Below, in pieces: positions 1-12,700 of a stretch of 64,000 bases of DNA. The translations under genes and the position numbers were made by a program. The stretch is taken from positions 791,781 through 855,780 of the forward strand of contig CAJJDO010000006.1 in assembly GCA_905183005.1 (NCBI GenBank), in the 5' to 3' direction. The notes below the pieces were generated by a model. That model searched no databases. It was not told the DNA's origin and was given only the letters and a program-made list of their open reading frames with translations. This DNA comes from Paramecium pentaurelia (Eukaryota > Ciliophora > Oligohymenophorea > Peniculida > Parameciidae). Every line of letters begins with the position of its first letter. The stretch's first letter is position 1.

Positions 1-1216
1 ATATATATAATATTACCATCAAATCCTTTTAATTCCATTTCAAAAATATCTTTTTCCATTTATAATAATTCTTCATTTGTAAAATATCCTACATATGCAT
101 GTGCTCCAACTTAATATTCTGGAAACATTGGTAAAAATGATTTAAAATTACATGGACAATTGTTAGGTTCAAAAAAGAAATCTAATCTAATTTGATTTAT
201 ATTATAATTTAATACCTATCTACCATTCTATCTCCTAATTTAACTTTGGTAACTTTAGTAATTAAATCAAATGCAAAACTATCTCTAGTTGTTATACAAT
301 ATAATGGTTATTTAAGAAAACTTAATTCTTTCATTTTAATAATGTCTAAAGAGATATGTTAATATTTCTTGCTTAATTTAAATGTTTATAGATTTGTAAA
401 ATTTTCAGGAGTAAATGTTGATGTCCAATTAATTGATTTTTTGTTTTATTTTATTTCTACATTATCTGTTGGTATTTCATAGATTTTATTGCTTCTTCTT
501 ATAATATAATCTTATCCTTTTTCATTTGCTTTAAATCTTTTATTCATCATTTTAATTAAATATGAACTTGTTACATGATGTTCAACTCTCTTGATAAAAG
601 CATTAAGTAAATCTTTATTATGATCATTTGCTGATTTCCATTTTTCTTCTGTAACATACATTTCCATTCTTATACTACATGTATTAATATTATGATTTCC
701 ATCCTCTTTTATTAAATGATTTATCAATTATTCACTGGCTCCACCATCTTTTCTTACATCTGTTGATGATAAGATCTTTGCCCTCTTTTTCTTTTTTGAT
801 TATTTTTCACTATTTGGATTTTATTATTGAGTTTATGGAATTTGAGTTTAAGATCGGCCTTCTAAAACATAATTCTCTTATTATTAGATGATATTAGTAA
901 ATTCTTAGAATAAACTTTGGGCAGTTGAATTGCTATTGATTGGAACTTTGGGAACTGATATAACAAATTTAGTTTATAATTCTTCTCTTTGTGTTTCTGT
1001 ACAAATTGAAGAATTGTCATTTCCTTCATTCCATAATCCAACACTTTTCAAAAATGCTTTTCTACCTGATACACTTTTTTTGAATAATAAACATATAGAA
1101 ATTTCTGATTCACAAATAAAGTCCACTAATTATTACTTTATATCTTCTTATTCATTCAATTATATTGGTCTTAATAATTAATTTCTATTAATTATATTTT
1201 ATTTTATACTCGTCAT
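1..1216 (-). CDS. Unknown protein, C-terminus cut by window edge
   Basis: Read from the ATG at 1216 with TAA/TAG as Gln, one open frame runs to the window edge, giving about 405 residues without a stop. The N-terminal third includes VGLWNEGNDNSSICTETQ, followed by a Q-rich stretch and a basic patch SKKKKRAK that could be a nuclear localisation signal. The C-terminal part is more ordered and hydrophobic (for example HAYVGYFTNEELLQMEKDI). I do not recognise the family. A different-frame ORF at 862-1044 is a shadow; the continuous frame passes straight through it. The start overlaps the 3' end of the upstream gene by 65 bp, so either this start or that stop may be wrong. Confidence 0.7.
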
Positions 1217-2146
1217 ATTTATAGTGAATCACTAAACATAAAGCATCTTAAAATAGCATCCATAAATTTAAGAATTTCCTAGCTATCATAACTCTTTCTC
1301 TTGAAATCTTATTTCTTAAGTGAGGAAATAGTAAATATTCTCTCAATGAACTTTCATCCTATGAATTGAAAAGTGTGAACACTATCAAGTTCTTTCCATT
1401 CAATAGATTATTAAATAAGTTATCAAAGGCTTCATCATATCCAGTTATTGGTTAACAACCTGATGAACATTAATAAACAAGTGGAGGAAGTCTTAATAAA
1501 ATTTAATCAGTACTTTTTAAAAATATGATTAACATCCTTCTATTCACTTTCACTCTTCTTTACATATGAAACACCACAAGTTCTTTTCAAATTCAAATTG
1601 GCTTATGATTGTTTTTGTCTAATAAAGTGTTATTTCTTTGTATAATCTTCAGGATCCTTATGTCTATTTTAAATCTCAACTGGAGCATAACCAGATTGAT
1701 AGTTGAGTTTATAGCCTCCTAATTTGAAGTCTTTATCTCTTTCCTTATAATCCATACAATTTGGAATGGCTTAAAACAACTACTCAAGTGTTGGCTTTCC
1801 TTTTAAATTTAATTTTTCTAAAGAATAAGCAGCTGGTCTTGATGGAACATCAATTAATATCTTTTAATTAGTATTTGTGACCACTTCGAGCTTTTCAAAG
1901 GTTTCATTATGTCTGACAGCTTATTCTGGAAAAGGTGTTTTAAAAAGACTCTCAAAATCCAAAGTAGGTGGAACATCTTATTTTGAAGTGATCCAAAATG
2001 TTGAATTGACATTAAAATTGCTAACAATACGTTTCTTAACGATGGTTTCTTCATCTGATGATTTGGTTGGATGGACGATTTCAATGAAGGTTCCCTTTTT
2101 CTGTAACTTAAGCTTTAGGCAATCTATATAAGTTAAGAATAGACAT
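1152..2146 (-). CDS. Unknown protein with one apparent single-base frame break near its start
   Basis: The main frame is rich in ordinary protein sequence (STFWITSKQDVPPTLDFESL, then KLGGYKLNYQSGYAPVEIQN). A 22-nt GT..AAG intron near 1510 joins HIFKK to LPPLVYQCSSGCQPITGYD. The only suitable ATG (2146) begins MSILNLYRLPKAQVTEKG in one frame. The next residues, TFIEIVHPT, lie one base out of register at an AAAAAGGG run near 2097. Removing the intron leaves exactly one surplus base. The break could be an assembly or homopolymer error, a true frameshift, or an unresolved 5' intron. The family is not recognised; about 323 aa if the extra base is removed. The last 65 bp overlap the next gene. Confidence 0.6.
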
Positions 2147-2443
2147 TAATATATATGGGATTTTGCAAGTGGTTTGTGTTAGGGGGTGTGCCTAGATTAA
2201 AGTAATTGTAATTGAAAAGCAATTAAATAAATTAATTAATTGTAATTCAGACACACTCCTTTCACAAACCTGAAAATGATGATGTTGTACCTCTTTTATT
2301 GATGTGTCTCATTTGTATAATTAAAAAATTGTTATACTTAGGGTCATTGATGTTGGCCCCTTTTTTAGCAGTATATTTGTAAGAATACCCCCCTTATTGT
2401 TAAAAAAGATTTGAGTCTTATATTTAATTAATATATAAAATAA
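2147..2443. other. Intergenic region with an inverted repeat
   Basis: Between the lipase 3' end and the start of the next gene. It holds the imperfect inverted repeat described separately, a direct repeat of TAATTGTAATT, and near 2340-2370 a short GGG/CCC pairing followed by six T. No coding frame or tRNA was seen. Confidence 0.5.
2171..2270. repeat. Imperfect inverted repeat, about 20-nt arms around a 61-nt AT-rich loop
   Basis: The left arm GGTTTGTGTTAGGGGGTGTG (2171-2190) pairs with the right arm CACACTCCTTTCACAAACC (2252-2270), with two mismatches and one bulge near the middle. The arms are much richer in G/C than the surroundings. Possible readings are an RNA hairpin, a DNA regulatory palindrome, or the ends of an old mobile or excised element. 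Nothing inside the loop encodes a protein. Confidence 0.55.
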
Positions 2444-3457
2444 TCATAATTTCTAGATGAGACGAAGTATGTCAGCTGCAAACTTATCTCTTACATCAAA
2501 GTGTGTGTATCCACTTTATTAAAACTAATATTATATATGATTGAATTACTGATTCATCACTTCCTGGTACAATGCAAGTATTTTTTTGATTGACAATGCA
2601 ATTGTATTTAATGATATCATCATTTGGAGACCAAAAAGAATAAACTTTAGCACCTTCTCTATGAGTTTTAGAATTTAAAGCAGTTAACATTTAAGATGAT
2701 GGTGAAAATCCATTGTATGTACTGCAAGTAGGTAATCCAGTTGCATAAGTACAATCAACTAAACCATAATTAGCACCAGCTAATCCAAAGAAAGCAGCAA
2801 TAGAATTAGTTATAGGATCTCCAACAGTAAATTTACTAAAAAGGGATTCTGAATAAGTTCCACCAATAATAGCTGCTCTAGCCAAAGTGACTCCCATAGA
2901 ATGACCAATGACTATAACTTTGCTGGCTTTGGTGTATGCAAGAACTCCTTCAATGAAACGTCTAGTAGTCATCACATATTTTTCACTATGACTGTTTTAT
3001 GATGCCATATTTGGATTGGCAGGACCTACAAAATTTATTATTATAAAATTTTACCCCATGTTGTTACATACAAATCAGCCTTTGTATATCCACCATAATT
3101 TTATAGATATTCAATAAGTTATGTAAATCCAGTCTACCATCCAACAGTTCCACCATTACCAGCTCCAATATCAGAATTTCCATGAACAAAAACAATAGGA
3201 TATTTGGATGGAGCAGTAGTTGGTCTAGTTTCAGCACCTCTATAAGTAATAATAGAAATATTTGATTACCCATATGTTGACCAAGTGATATCAGATCTAA
3301 TAAAGTCATATTTTGAATCAAAAGATTTTATAAAGGATGCAAAATCTGCAGTGAATCCATGATCTATTGAGCTAACATTATCCTCATAATTCATATAGGC
3401 TGTGGCTCCTAAAACCATCAAGACTCCCAAAGTTAACAATAGTGTTTATGATGTCAT
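2444..3457 (-). CDS. Secreted lipase, class 2 family (alpha/beta hydrolase)
   Basis: 319 aa after removing two introns (3026-3054 and 2525-2549); the spliced length is an exact multiple of three. Residues 1-22 form a signal peptide (LLLTLGVLMVLGATAYM). The mature part follows the class-2 lipase pattern: an oxyanion segment IVFVHGNSDIGAGNGG, ADLYVTTWG, then the nucleophile elbow VIGHSMGVTLARAAI carrying the catalytic Ser. The likely catalytic His is in SGYTHFDVRDK near the C-terminus. That segment appears only if the second intron is spliced; otherwise the frame ends early at 2496. Family knowledge predicts extracellular or phagosomal cleavage of lipid esters; the substrate cannot be told from sequence. 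Confidence 0.9.
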
Positions 3458-3592
3458 TGAATTCAAATAATAATCTAATTGCAAACCTTATGTGTTATTA
3501 ATTTGCGAACAAAGATACTTCGTCATCAATAAATACGTATTTTATCATCCTTTTGTCAATGATATTTATTATAAAATATTATTATATAAAAA

Positions 3593-6500
3593 TCATAAAT
3601 GTTATCCTAATTCTTTAAACATTTGAGCCATATCTGATAATTAATTTTTTTTGGGCATCATTATTCTTTGTGGTTAATTATCTTCTAAACTGAACAATTA
3701 TTTTTCAGCTAACTCTTTTTTAATATACATCAGATAAGTTGATCTGCTCATATCTGAAAATTTTGGTGCAAATTTCAAATAAGTTTTTTCATCATCATCA
3801 ATATATTATTTCTATCCTCCTTTTTGTTTAAACAACATTTTATTTAATTCCTTATTCTCAATATCCATTTTCCTTTCCACTCCATCTATTATCATACCAA
3901 TAACTTGATGAGATTTCTTTTATTATTTTTCAATTTGATCTCTTATCTATCTCTAAACTTTTTATTGTTTCTCCTATTATAAAATTAAATCTGTTCCTTG
4001 AGCCTCCAAATTTGGAATTGATTAACTTATTTATAAACTTTTTTAAGTTTCAGATGTTCTCTTTAATATTGGTTTAGGTATTGAACTTGATTTTTATTGT
4101 GTTAAATTCTAAGTTGATTATATCTTCATATCATCTAAACAAAGTTAAGAATTTCTACCCTAAGATGGTTACAATGATAATTAATGATTTAGAGGTTTCT
4201 TATCAATCTCTTATACTAAAATTCTGACATTTTTTCTTTGTTTTGTAGACTATTATTACAAATTCTAATTCTCAGAAACTTCAACTAAAGTTTCTTTCTC
4301 AAAAGCTGACTTTAATTTTTATATCCTTTCTTTTTCTTTTTATTCTCTATGTAAATTTGCAAAAAATTTTGATAATCCTAAGGCTTCTCTATGTTTATAA
4401 ATAAAATCTTTTAGTTTCTTTTTCTTACTTTTTTCTAATACTTTTCTCAAATAAATAGTTTCCTCTTCATCTTTTAAATCAATATTAACATTAGTTTATA
4501 CTATCTTTTTGCCTGCTACCATTTTATCAATCTTTTTTCTTTTCAATTCTTTTAATTCCTTTTCTGCTGTTATTTTACCATCTATAATATGTGCTTAATC
4601 CCTAACTTTTGTGTCTATTTCTACTTTTACTGGTGGTGAATTGAATGATTCCTTATAAAACATGATTTCTTCTTTTGCTTTCAAATTGAGCATTTTTCTA
4701 CCAAAATAAAATTCTTTCTTATCAAAGTCCTCCTTCTTTCTTAAATTAAATAACTATCCTAGAATATCATTATAATCCTGAAATTCATTAGTTTCTATCT
4801 TCCCAGTTACCATTTTATTAACATAAACATCTAAATCTTATTTATGATGTTCATCTCTATCTGGATGTTCTCTATATTCTATATTTTCTAATTATCTTTT
4901 TAACAATCTTCCTGCATTACTAACACTCCTCTCTTCTTACTTTTTTGGTTTCTGAAATTCATTAAAATATTAATTAGTTGTTAAAATTTTAGATTTATGA
5001 TCTAAAGGTCTTTCAAAACCTATTTTAATTAAACCAACTGATTTTCCCAATTTTCTATTTATCTTTAATAGTTTTCTATTATTTGTTGTAGGCTTCTTTG
5101 CTACTGATTATGTTCTCTTCTTTTCAAAGATATCATTATCAAATTATAAATTGTCTATTGAAGGAGCAAAAAAACTTCCATCAAAAAAACTATCCTAGCT
5201 ATTAGAATTACTATCAAATATATTAATTGAAGCGTCTGTTCCATGAGGTTATGATTATTCAACAACTTTTTAATCAAATTATTTATTTATTTTATGTATC
5301 TATTTCACCTGTGTTTTTAAATATAATTATTAATTTAAAGGTTTGATTTGAAAAAGATGATACATATCATTATTAAATTTCTTAAGATATTGAGATTCTG
5401 ATTATTCTAATTTGTCTCTATGCTTTTTCCTAATTTTATTCAACTCTGAATCTAATGTTGATTCAGCAATAAAACTTAAATCAGCTAAATCTTTTAGATT
5501 TTATTCAACTCTATGCTTTCCTTCACTTGCCAATTTTATAATATGCTTCTTAAACTCATCTATTCCTTATATATATTTTTCTGCTAACCAACTAGCTGTT
5601 GTTAATGACTCTACAATCCGATGATAATTATCTTAAGCTTCATAATTACACATCATTGTTATCAATGCAGATAAAGTTGTTATAACGCATCTTTTCATCC
5701 TTTTTCTTTCTCTATTTTTGTACTTTCTTTATGCAAATTTCTCTTAATTTATTCTGATTCTCATTTCTCCACATAAAAATACTATTGCTTCTTCAGCAAC
5801 TTTTAATGATTCTTCATACTCACTAATTTCATAATAATAATTTGCTAAATAAACTTTTGCTTTCGCACAAGCATTCACTATATTAGGATTTGGAGTATCA
5901 AGCATTTATTTTGCTATTCTTTGAGCTTCCAACAAATAATAATAAGCGACTTTTGGTTTATTGGCTTTTTTAAAAACCAAATTTGCCATTAATAGTAATT
6001 CAATTAAATTGTAGAAGTATTAATCTAATTCAAATTAGATGTTTAATGGTTTTAATGTTTTGACTATCATATTAGCTATACGACTAGACTCTGACACTTC
6101 TTACTCATAAAAATTAATTTCTTTTGCTTATTTTATAGTTTTCTCTTTTTTAGGTTTTTCATATTCATGAATCTTATAGAATAAAACAGTAACTTCATGT
6201 TCTTTAATTTTTTCATATCCTTCTTCATCTGAACTTGTCAAATGTGAAACATCTTCTAAACTAAAATTAACAACATATAATTACACTACTCCTTTCATTT
6301 CATTAGGCATTACTTTCTACATGTAAAGATTCAAGTATTTATATAATTCAAATATTGCTTGAGTTCCTCTTTGAACAATTTAAATCATCTTTTCAGGCCT
6401 ATCTTGTTCTATATCTGGTTTCAACAATCCTTTTTTTAAGATTTTATTAATGCAATTTATTATCCTACGATTCAACATTACCATTTCACTCAATTCCAAA

Positions 6501-6726
6501 TCTTTACGCTGATTAGAAAACTTATCTAAAAGTTAAAATGCTCGTTTATAGAGTTTCTATTCAACTTAATTAATCAAGATACTTTCTATATCATTTTGCC
6601 AGTTTCTCTATGAATATAATCATAGCTACCCTACAATAGACTTTTTAATTTACTCTCTTCTTTATTTTAATGAGATTATTATTATTAATGAGATGTATTA
6701 ACAGAAGATGATTCTTTTTAATTCAT
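3593..6726 (-). CDS. Large TPR-like helical and coiled-coil protein, unknown role
   Basis: About 1034 aa. After the N-terminal Q-rich tip (MNQKESSSVNTSHQQQQ) an intron of about 29 nt is needed to stay in frame; my best fit ends in GAG, so its exact ends are uncertain. The middle has paired helices typical of tetratricopeptide repeats, for example ACAKAKVYLANYYYEISEYE and EESLKVAEEAIVFLCGEM. The C-terminal half is charged, lysine- and glutamine-rich and likely coiled coil, ending KNQLSDMAQMFKELGQHL. No catalytic motif was seen. Proteins of this layout in ciliates are often ciliary or cytoskeletal scaffolds, but that is only a guess. It starts 129 bp downstream of the VPS54 stop. Confidence 0.8.
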
Positions 6727-6825
6727 AAAAATTAATGTTAATTCTAATTTTTTATATTTGTTGTAATTAAGAAATAGACTTTAATTATATTTTGATATTC
6801 TAAATATATTGTTAATTAAATCTAA

Positions 6826-6842
6826 ATATATATATATATATA
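6826..6842. repeat. AT dinucleotide microsatellite
   Basis: Uninterrupted alternating AT in the 128-bp gap between the VPS54 stop and the start of the TPR gene. Confidence 0.8.
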
Positions 6843-6854
6843 AAACATAAGGAT

Positions 6855-9695
6855 TCATTACTACTTACTCTCTATCACTGCAACTATTTCTGATTCTAAA
6901 TTTTTATATTGATCTACTAATAATTAAGGCAATTGTCCTATGTCTTTTAAGGAATTCATAAAATAGTCTAACTCTTCTTTAATTCTCGTAAAACCAATTC
7001 TAATAAGTTCAACAATTATTTTACTTAGAAGTAATATTTAACTATTTAAATATCTTTACAAAATCAGAATTGAGGATTGATAAAATATGTCCAAAAACAT
7101 TACAAAGATCTTCTTTTGTTATAATATCTTCAATAGCTACATATAAAGATCGAGTATTTTAACAGATTTAATTTGTCATCTTTGTAGGAACAGTAATTTT
7201 AGTTTAAGAATCCTAAATTATTAATTTTGATATTACATTCCAATCTAATTTAGCAATATCTTCAAAATGTTTATAAAATCTATCCTATACTATAGTAGTC
7301 AATTTGGCCATAACTTCAGCATTATGATTTTCATAATCCACTTTTATTGTTGAAAAATCATTCTAAATTTGTTGAAAATTTGTCTATTCTGTTTGTTACT
7401 ATTGACTTATAAATAATTATTAAATACTTACTTAATTACTTTAAATAATTTATTTGATAAAGGATCTAATAAGTATAAGAAGAGTCTCAAACATATTGAT
7501 GAAATAGCTAAATTTTTAGCTGTAATTGTAGTAATTTTACCAAAATGAACAGCTCCAGCTCCTAAAATATATTATGTGGCTAAAGAATTATAAGATTTTA
7601 TTAATTCAACCAACTTTTATGTTTATTCATAATTGATAATTGAGTATGACTCAAATAAATGCAAATATTGGCTTATAGCTTATAAAAAAAATAAAAATGC
7701 TTATGTTACTTTATATTTAGAATTGTCCTTTAAAATGATAATTTCTGTTTTAATAATTTTGAAATGAAAATTATTTACATATGAAGGCAATAGGTTTTTC
7801 CCAGCCATTGTACTATTATTAAGAAGAACACTTTCATCTAATTATTCAACTTATTTGAATTCTTCTAGATCCAATAAATATGAAATAATTTCATAATTGT
7901 CAAAGGATACATCTGATGCCAACCATGTTTCATTCTCTAGATATTTATTCAATTGTGTTTTTTTCTCTTTATGAAAATTTTAGAGATACTGCTTTTCTTA
8001 AGCACTTCTCATATAAATTAATTGATTTATAGAACATTTCTAATATTATCCTCTAATTTTTTACATTATTTTATCATTGATCTATAAATCTTCATTAATT
8101 CTAGACATTTCCTATAGCATAAATTAATCCCAAAATTTATAAACTTAAAGTAAATCTATAAAATCTTTAACTGAAGATTCAGAAGCTATTCTCTTAGATG
8201 ATAATAGTAAGGCTACTTTTTCATTAGCAAATTTGAGCATTGCTACAGGAATAGAAAAATGCTCTTCTATTATTTCCATATGTTTAGGTTAATCCAATAC
8301 ATTTTTGGCAATAGATTGAGCAAGTGCAATTTAGAGATTAATTGTCTTTTTTAAATTTTCAGAAAAGAATTAAACAATTTTTATAAAAATACTTAATGGT
8401 TATTCCTCCATAAATTAAGATAATTATTCCATAATAGACTATTCATCAAATTTACTTTATTATTAAGATTCCTCTTGATTAAAATAGTTCTTTAAAGCAA
8501 TTAGGAACTCTTAATAATATCCTTATAATTCCTCCAGAACTTTTTATTTAAATATTTTGTCACCCATATCAATAATACCTGAAGATGACAATAGAGTCTT
8601 AATAAAACTATCATCTGTTTGTTTATTTATAGATATTATTTATTACTATTATTATTCAAACCAACTATCATTTACATATGAATTGGCAAGAACAGAATCA
8701 TCATGATCATTCAATTGATGATTTAGTTGATTTATGAGTTATTTATGTGGAGTTAATAATGATGTCATTTGAGTAAGCATTATTGATAGAAGATGATTAA
8801 GAATTGTTGTGTATAGACTTTTTTGTAGTTGTTCTAGTTTTTAAGGAATGAACTTTAAACTTGTTATTGATTTAATAGTTTAATATGTTTATTCACTTAC
8901 TTTTAGCAATTAGACAGCTTAAGAATATTTCTTAGTATTAATAAGTTCAGTTAATGTAATGAAACTCTTTTAAATCGACTAAATACGTTTAAGAGTAAAC
9001 AAAATATTTTCAACTTTTTCAATTGTCTAAACTCAATAAGAATTAATACTTGTTTCTTTCTTGTAATTTCAGTGCTTTTTTTTATCATATGTTCTCTTGT
9101 TACACTATAAATTTCACGTATTCTTTTAACTTTTTTAATATTCTAATCTATGATTTAATTCATTTCATTCAAATTTAATATAACACTTAGAAATTTATCA
9201 AAACGAGAATTTATTTAAAAGAATAATGTAATCTCTACATCATCTAAATGATCCTTTATCTCTTCTAAATATTAATTAATTTTATCTTTGCCTAATGAAA
9301 ATAGTTAATAGTTGAATCTGAATGGCTAATCAAAGAAATATGCAGGCACTGTATTATAACAACCTAAAACCATTTCATCTAAATCATCAGGTATATCTGA
9401 AGATTGTACTTGTTTTTGAAATTTTCTATACTCAATATAAACATCCCTTATAGATTGCAAGTATCCAACAAAATCTTTAAATCCTAATTCTTTTATTGAC
9501 TACAAATCTGAAGATCGAGAAACACTGTTCACGATTGCTTGAGCTTCCTTCAATGATATTTGATGTAAGGGTTCTTGGGTTTTTCTGAGTACTCTTTTGA
9601 GCAATTGATCGAAATAGCCTTCTTCTATTACAGTAAAGACTAATTGTTATTCTTACTTATTTTCCTCACTAATTATTCCATTAAGAATACCTCAT
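6855..9695 (-). CDS. VPS54: GARP complex subunit VPS54
   Basis: 914 aa after four introns (9669-9690, 9027-9049, 7406-7431, 7000-7024), an exact multiple of three. The first intron splits the second codon, so the protein starts MSEENKQEQQLVFTVIEEGYF. The N-terminal half has the helical look of exocyst/GARP tethers. The C-terminal half carries the Vps54 signature: YLQNFHKEKKTQLNKYLENE, then SLATQYILGAGAVHFGKIT directly followed by TITAKNLAISS, which lines up with LGAGAL..KTITTKNLALSS in animal VPS54. VPS54 acts with VPS51-53 at the trans-Golgi to capture endosome-derived vesicles. It starts 18 bp after the myosin stop. Confidence 0.92.
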
Positions 9696-9713
9696 TTCGA
9701 TTGCTTAAATATA

Positions 9714-12700
9714 TCAATTTATATATTATAATATATCACTTAATTCAGATTATTTTAGTATTTCTTATAATTAAGGATCATTTCGATATTTCTTAACAGA
9801 CTTAAGCAATTTGAGTCTAAATAATAATAAAATTATACTTATTTGAATTATCGATATGATAAGATTTGGCATTGATAATATCTTTATTTTCAGAATGTTC
9901 TAATAATTATTTTTGTAATTAAATGTTAGATTCATTTTTAAAACTAAAAAAACAACTTGAATCTTTCACATCATCAAGTAAATTAAATGGAGATTATTAG
10001 AGTTATTTAACTAATTATTAATGTTCAATTTTTGAAGCAAATTTAATATTTAATTTTTGTTAAGGTTTTTTCATTTGATTGAAATAATTAGCTAAATTAT
10101 CACAATAAGGAGGATCTAAAGAATAAATATCATTTTCACTCCATTTGCTAACCATTTAATTGATAATTTTATTTTTCAATTTAATGTTATCATCTATACA
10201 TTTATAGGTTTTGGCAAATGTTATGTAAACAATACTAAGTGTTCTACTCCAACTGCATAATACTCTAACTGCAGGATAATTAGTCATATATTCAATTGGT
10301 TTCTATTAGTATTATAGACAGGAATTAGTACCCCACCAATAAACCTTTTTTGTATCTAAGATTACTATTGACTATTTATGACCAGCCATTACTTAAAGAA
10401 CTTTCGATTCAAATGGTAAAATCTTTGGAAAACCTTCATCCTTAAGGTTTCCATGTCCTAATTGTCCCATTTGACCCCAACCCCAGGTGTAAACTTTTCC
10501 TAAGGTAGATTTGGCTATTGTATGTTTCATTCCACAATGCACTTCAGCGATTTTATCAGATAATTCTATTAATGTTAATTCATGTTTTGAATGACCTCTA
10601 TTTATTCCTAATTCTCCTACTGTATTTTCACCCATAGAGAACATCATTCCATTTGTTGATAATACTATGAAGAATTATAAACCATGTGAAATTTAATGTA
10701 CTTATATCTTCTATTATATTTAACTCATTCTTATGAATGTAGTCCAAGATTTCAATTCTACTGGTTTTTTTTATTTTTTTTTCCATATATAAATTAAATT
10801 ATTATCATCAACAGCTATATTTTCATCATTATAGACAGAAAATAATTTAACATTCTTTAAAATACATTGTGTTTCATCTGTTGAATATAAAGCATTTTCT
10901 TAACTTAAAATTAATCCATGATTTGCTCCAGATTTAATTGATTTGACTTTAAATTAGAATTGTATTTAATTAATTTTATTTGCATTTTATTTAAGTAATC
11001 CTTACTATAATTAATCATTCAATCCCCAAGAATAGATTTTATTTTATAATGTTCCTACATATGCATGACATTCTCCTATAGAGTATGTAGAAATATAATT
11101 CTATTTTTCATAACATTCTTTAAAACATCTTTTATATAAGGATGTCCATAAAGTATCATAGATTTCACTTACATCTGTCAATATTTCTAAATCTATTACT
11201 TAACTGAATAAATCAATCTTTTTACCAGGTATATTTTCTTATTCAGTCTCCAAAACAGATTCAATATAACTATCATGCAAATTCATGAATTCTTATTCTC
11301 TTATTCTATTCAATTCATTTTCTAAAGGTTTCAAAATTAAATCTTCATACTTTCTTTATTTTCTATATTAATTAAAATACTTCCTCACTCCTCGTTAAAT
11401 TACAATAGTAGCATATCTGATCCTTTAAAATAGATCAGACAACCATTTGCTTCTTATCCATCCCTAAATGTAAGTAGTGGCAGCTTTTAATTATAAATAA
11501 TATCTTCTTTATTAATGTCTTCTAATATATTTTTAGATTATAATAGCAGCTTAATTGGCTGTTACTAAAAATCCAGCTAGTTTAATTGATTATATATTAT
11601 CTTCATTATTTTAACGTGTTATGTAACCCTTCCATGTTTTCTGAATTTTAGTTGCAGCTCTATAAACAATAACTTTCCATGCTTAATCTGTCATTTTTAT
11701 TAATATTTTTTTGATATCATTTTCAACTTATTCTTCTTAATATAATTATTTTTATCTTACAAACCTCTATATTTTTATTGCACATTATTCTTCAACAATC
11801 ATTTGTTTAATTGCACAAATTCTCTTAAAATAGGTTTGTACTACTTTTGATGCTTATAAATATCTTTTATAATTTATTCTTTTCAAAAACTCTTTTATTT
11901 TAAATTAAATAAACACTATAGACTGCATAAGTCTAACATATCTTTACCTCATTAAATATCCTCTAATATGAGCTTAAATATAAATAACTCTGTATTGAAA
12001 TTCTCTAAAAATCATTTTGTTTTTATAACAAATCCAAGCATTCTATAATTTAGAAGCAGCCTTTTATTTTATACTATTCTACTTATTTATCTCTTATTAA
12101 ATAATCCTATATGTTTGATATTTAAAGAAAACCATCCTATTTCCAAATAAAATCTAATCATCTGTAAATGCAAAGTTTCTCTTAATATAATTCATAACTG
12201 ATGTCTTCTAATCTATTTTCTTCTATTAATTCAATCCAAAGAACTCTATATAACATTACTAATAAGTTCTTCTATAAGCATAGCCTTCCTTCCTCATCTA
12301 AAGACATTCCACTATAGAAGAATACTTAATTTAATTTAATACTAATTATTGATTAAATTAGTCATGTATTAATGAATCATTTGGTTTTATGCATTTTATG
12401 AAATAATTACTACAATCTTTAAGAGAACCAATTAAGTTTTATAATTCTATTTTTGCAACTGTTCCTACATACTTTTAAGTGATAATCTGCTAATAAATTG
12501 TTGATATATATTAATTCTTTGATTTTTAAAGCAGAATTTAAAACTATTTATTAATTTCATCTTTATTTTTAATTCTAAAGCCAATAACATTATATTCAAC
12601 TTCTCTTGCAAAATGTCGAATCTTAAATATTGGTTAAGATCTTGAATATGTAATAATTTGATTATTTACATAGGCATTCTTAATTTTTGTTAAAAATGTT

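Noticed and set aside
862..1044. Minus-strand 60-aa ORF
   Set aside because: Out of frame with the continuous reassigned-code frame that passes through the same bases; it has no ATG start.
1854..2131. Two overlapping ORFs, one on each strand
   Set aside because: Both are shadows of the main minus-strand frame, which is longer and coding-like once TAA/TAG are Gln.
2270..2380. Possible C/D-box snoRNA
   Set aside because: An ATGATGA box-C-like motif is present, but no matching CTGA box D or terminal stem could be found.
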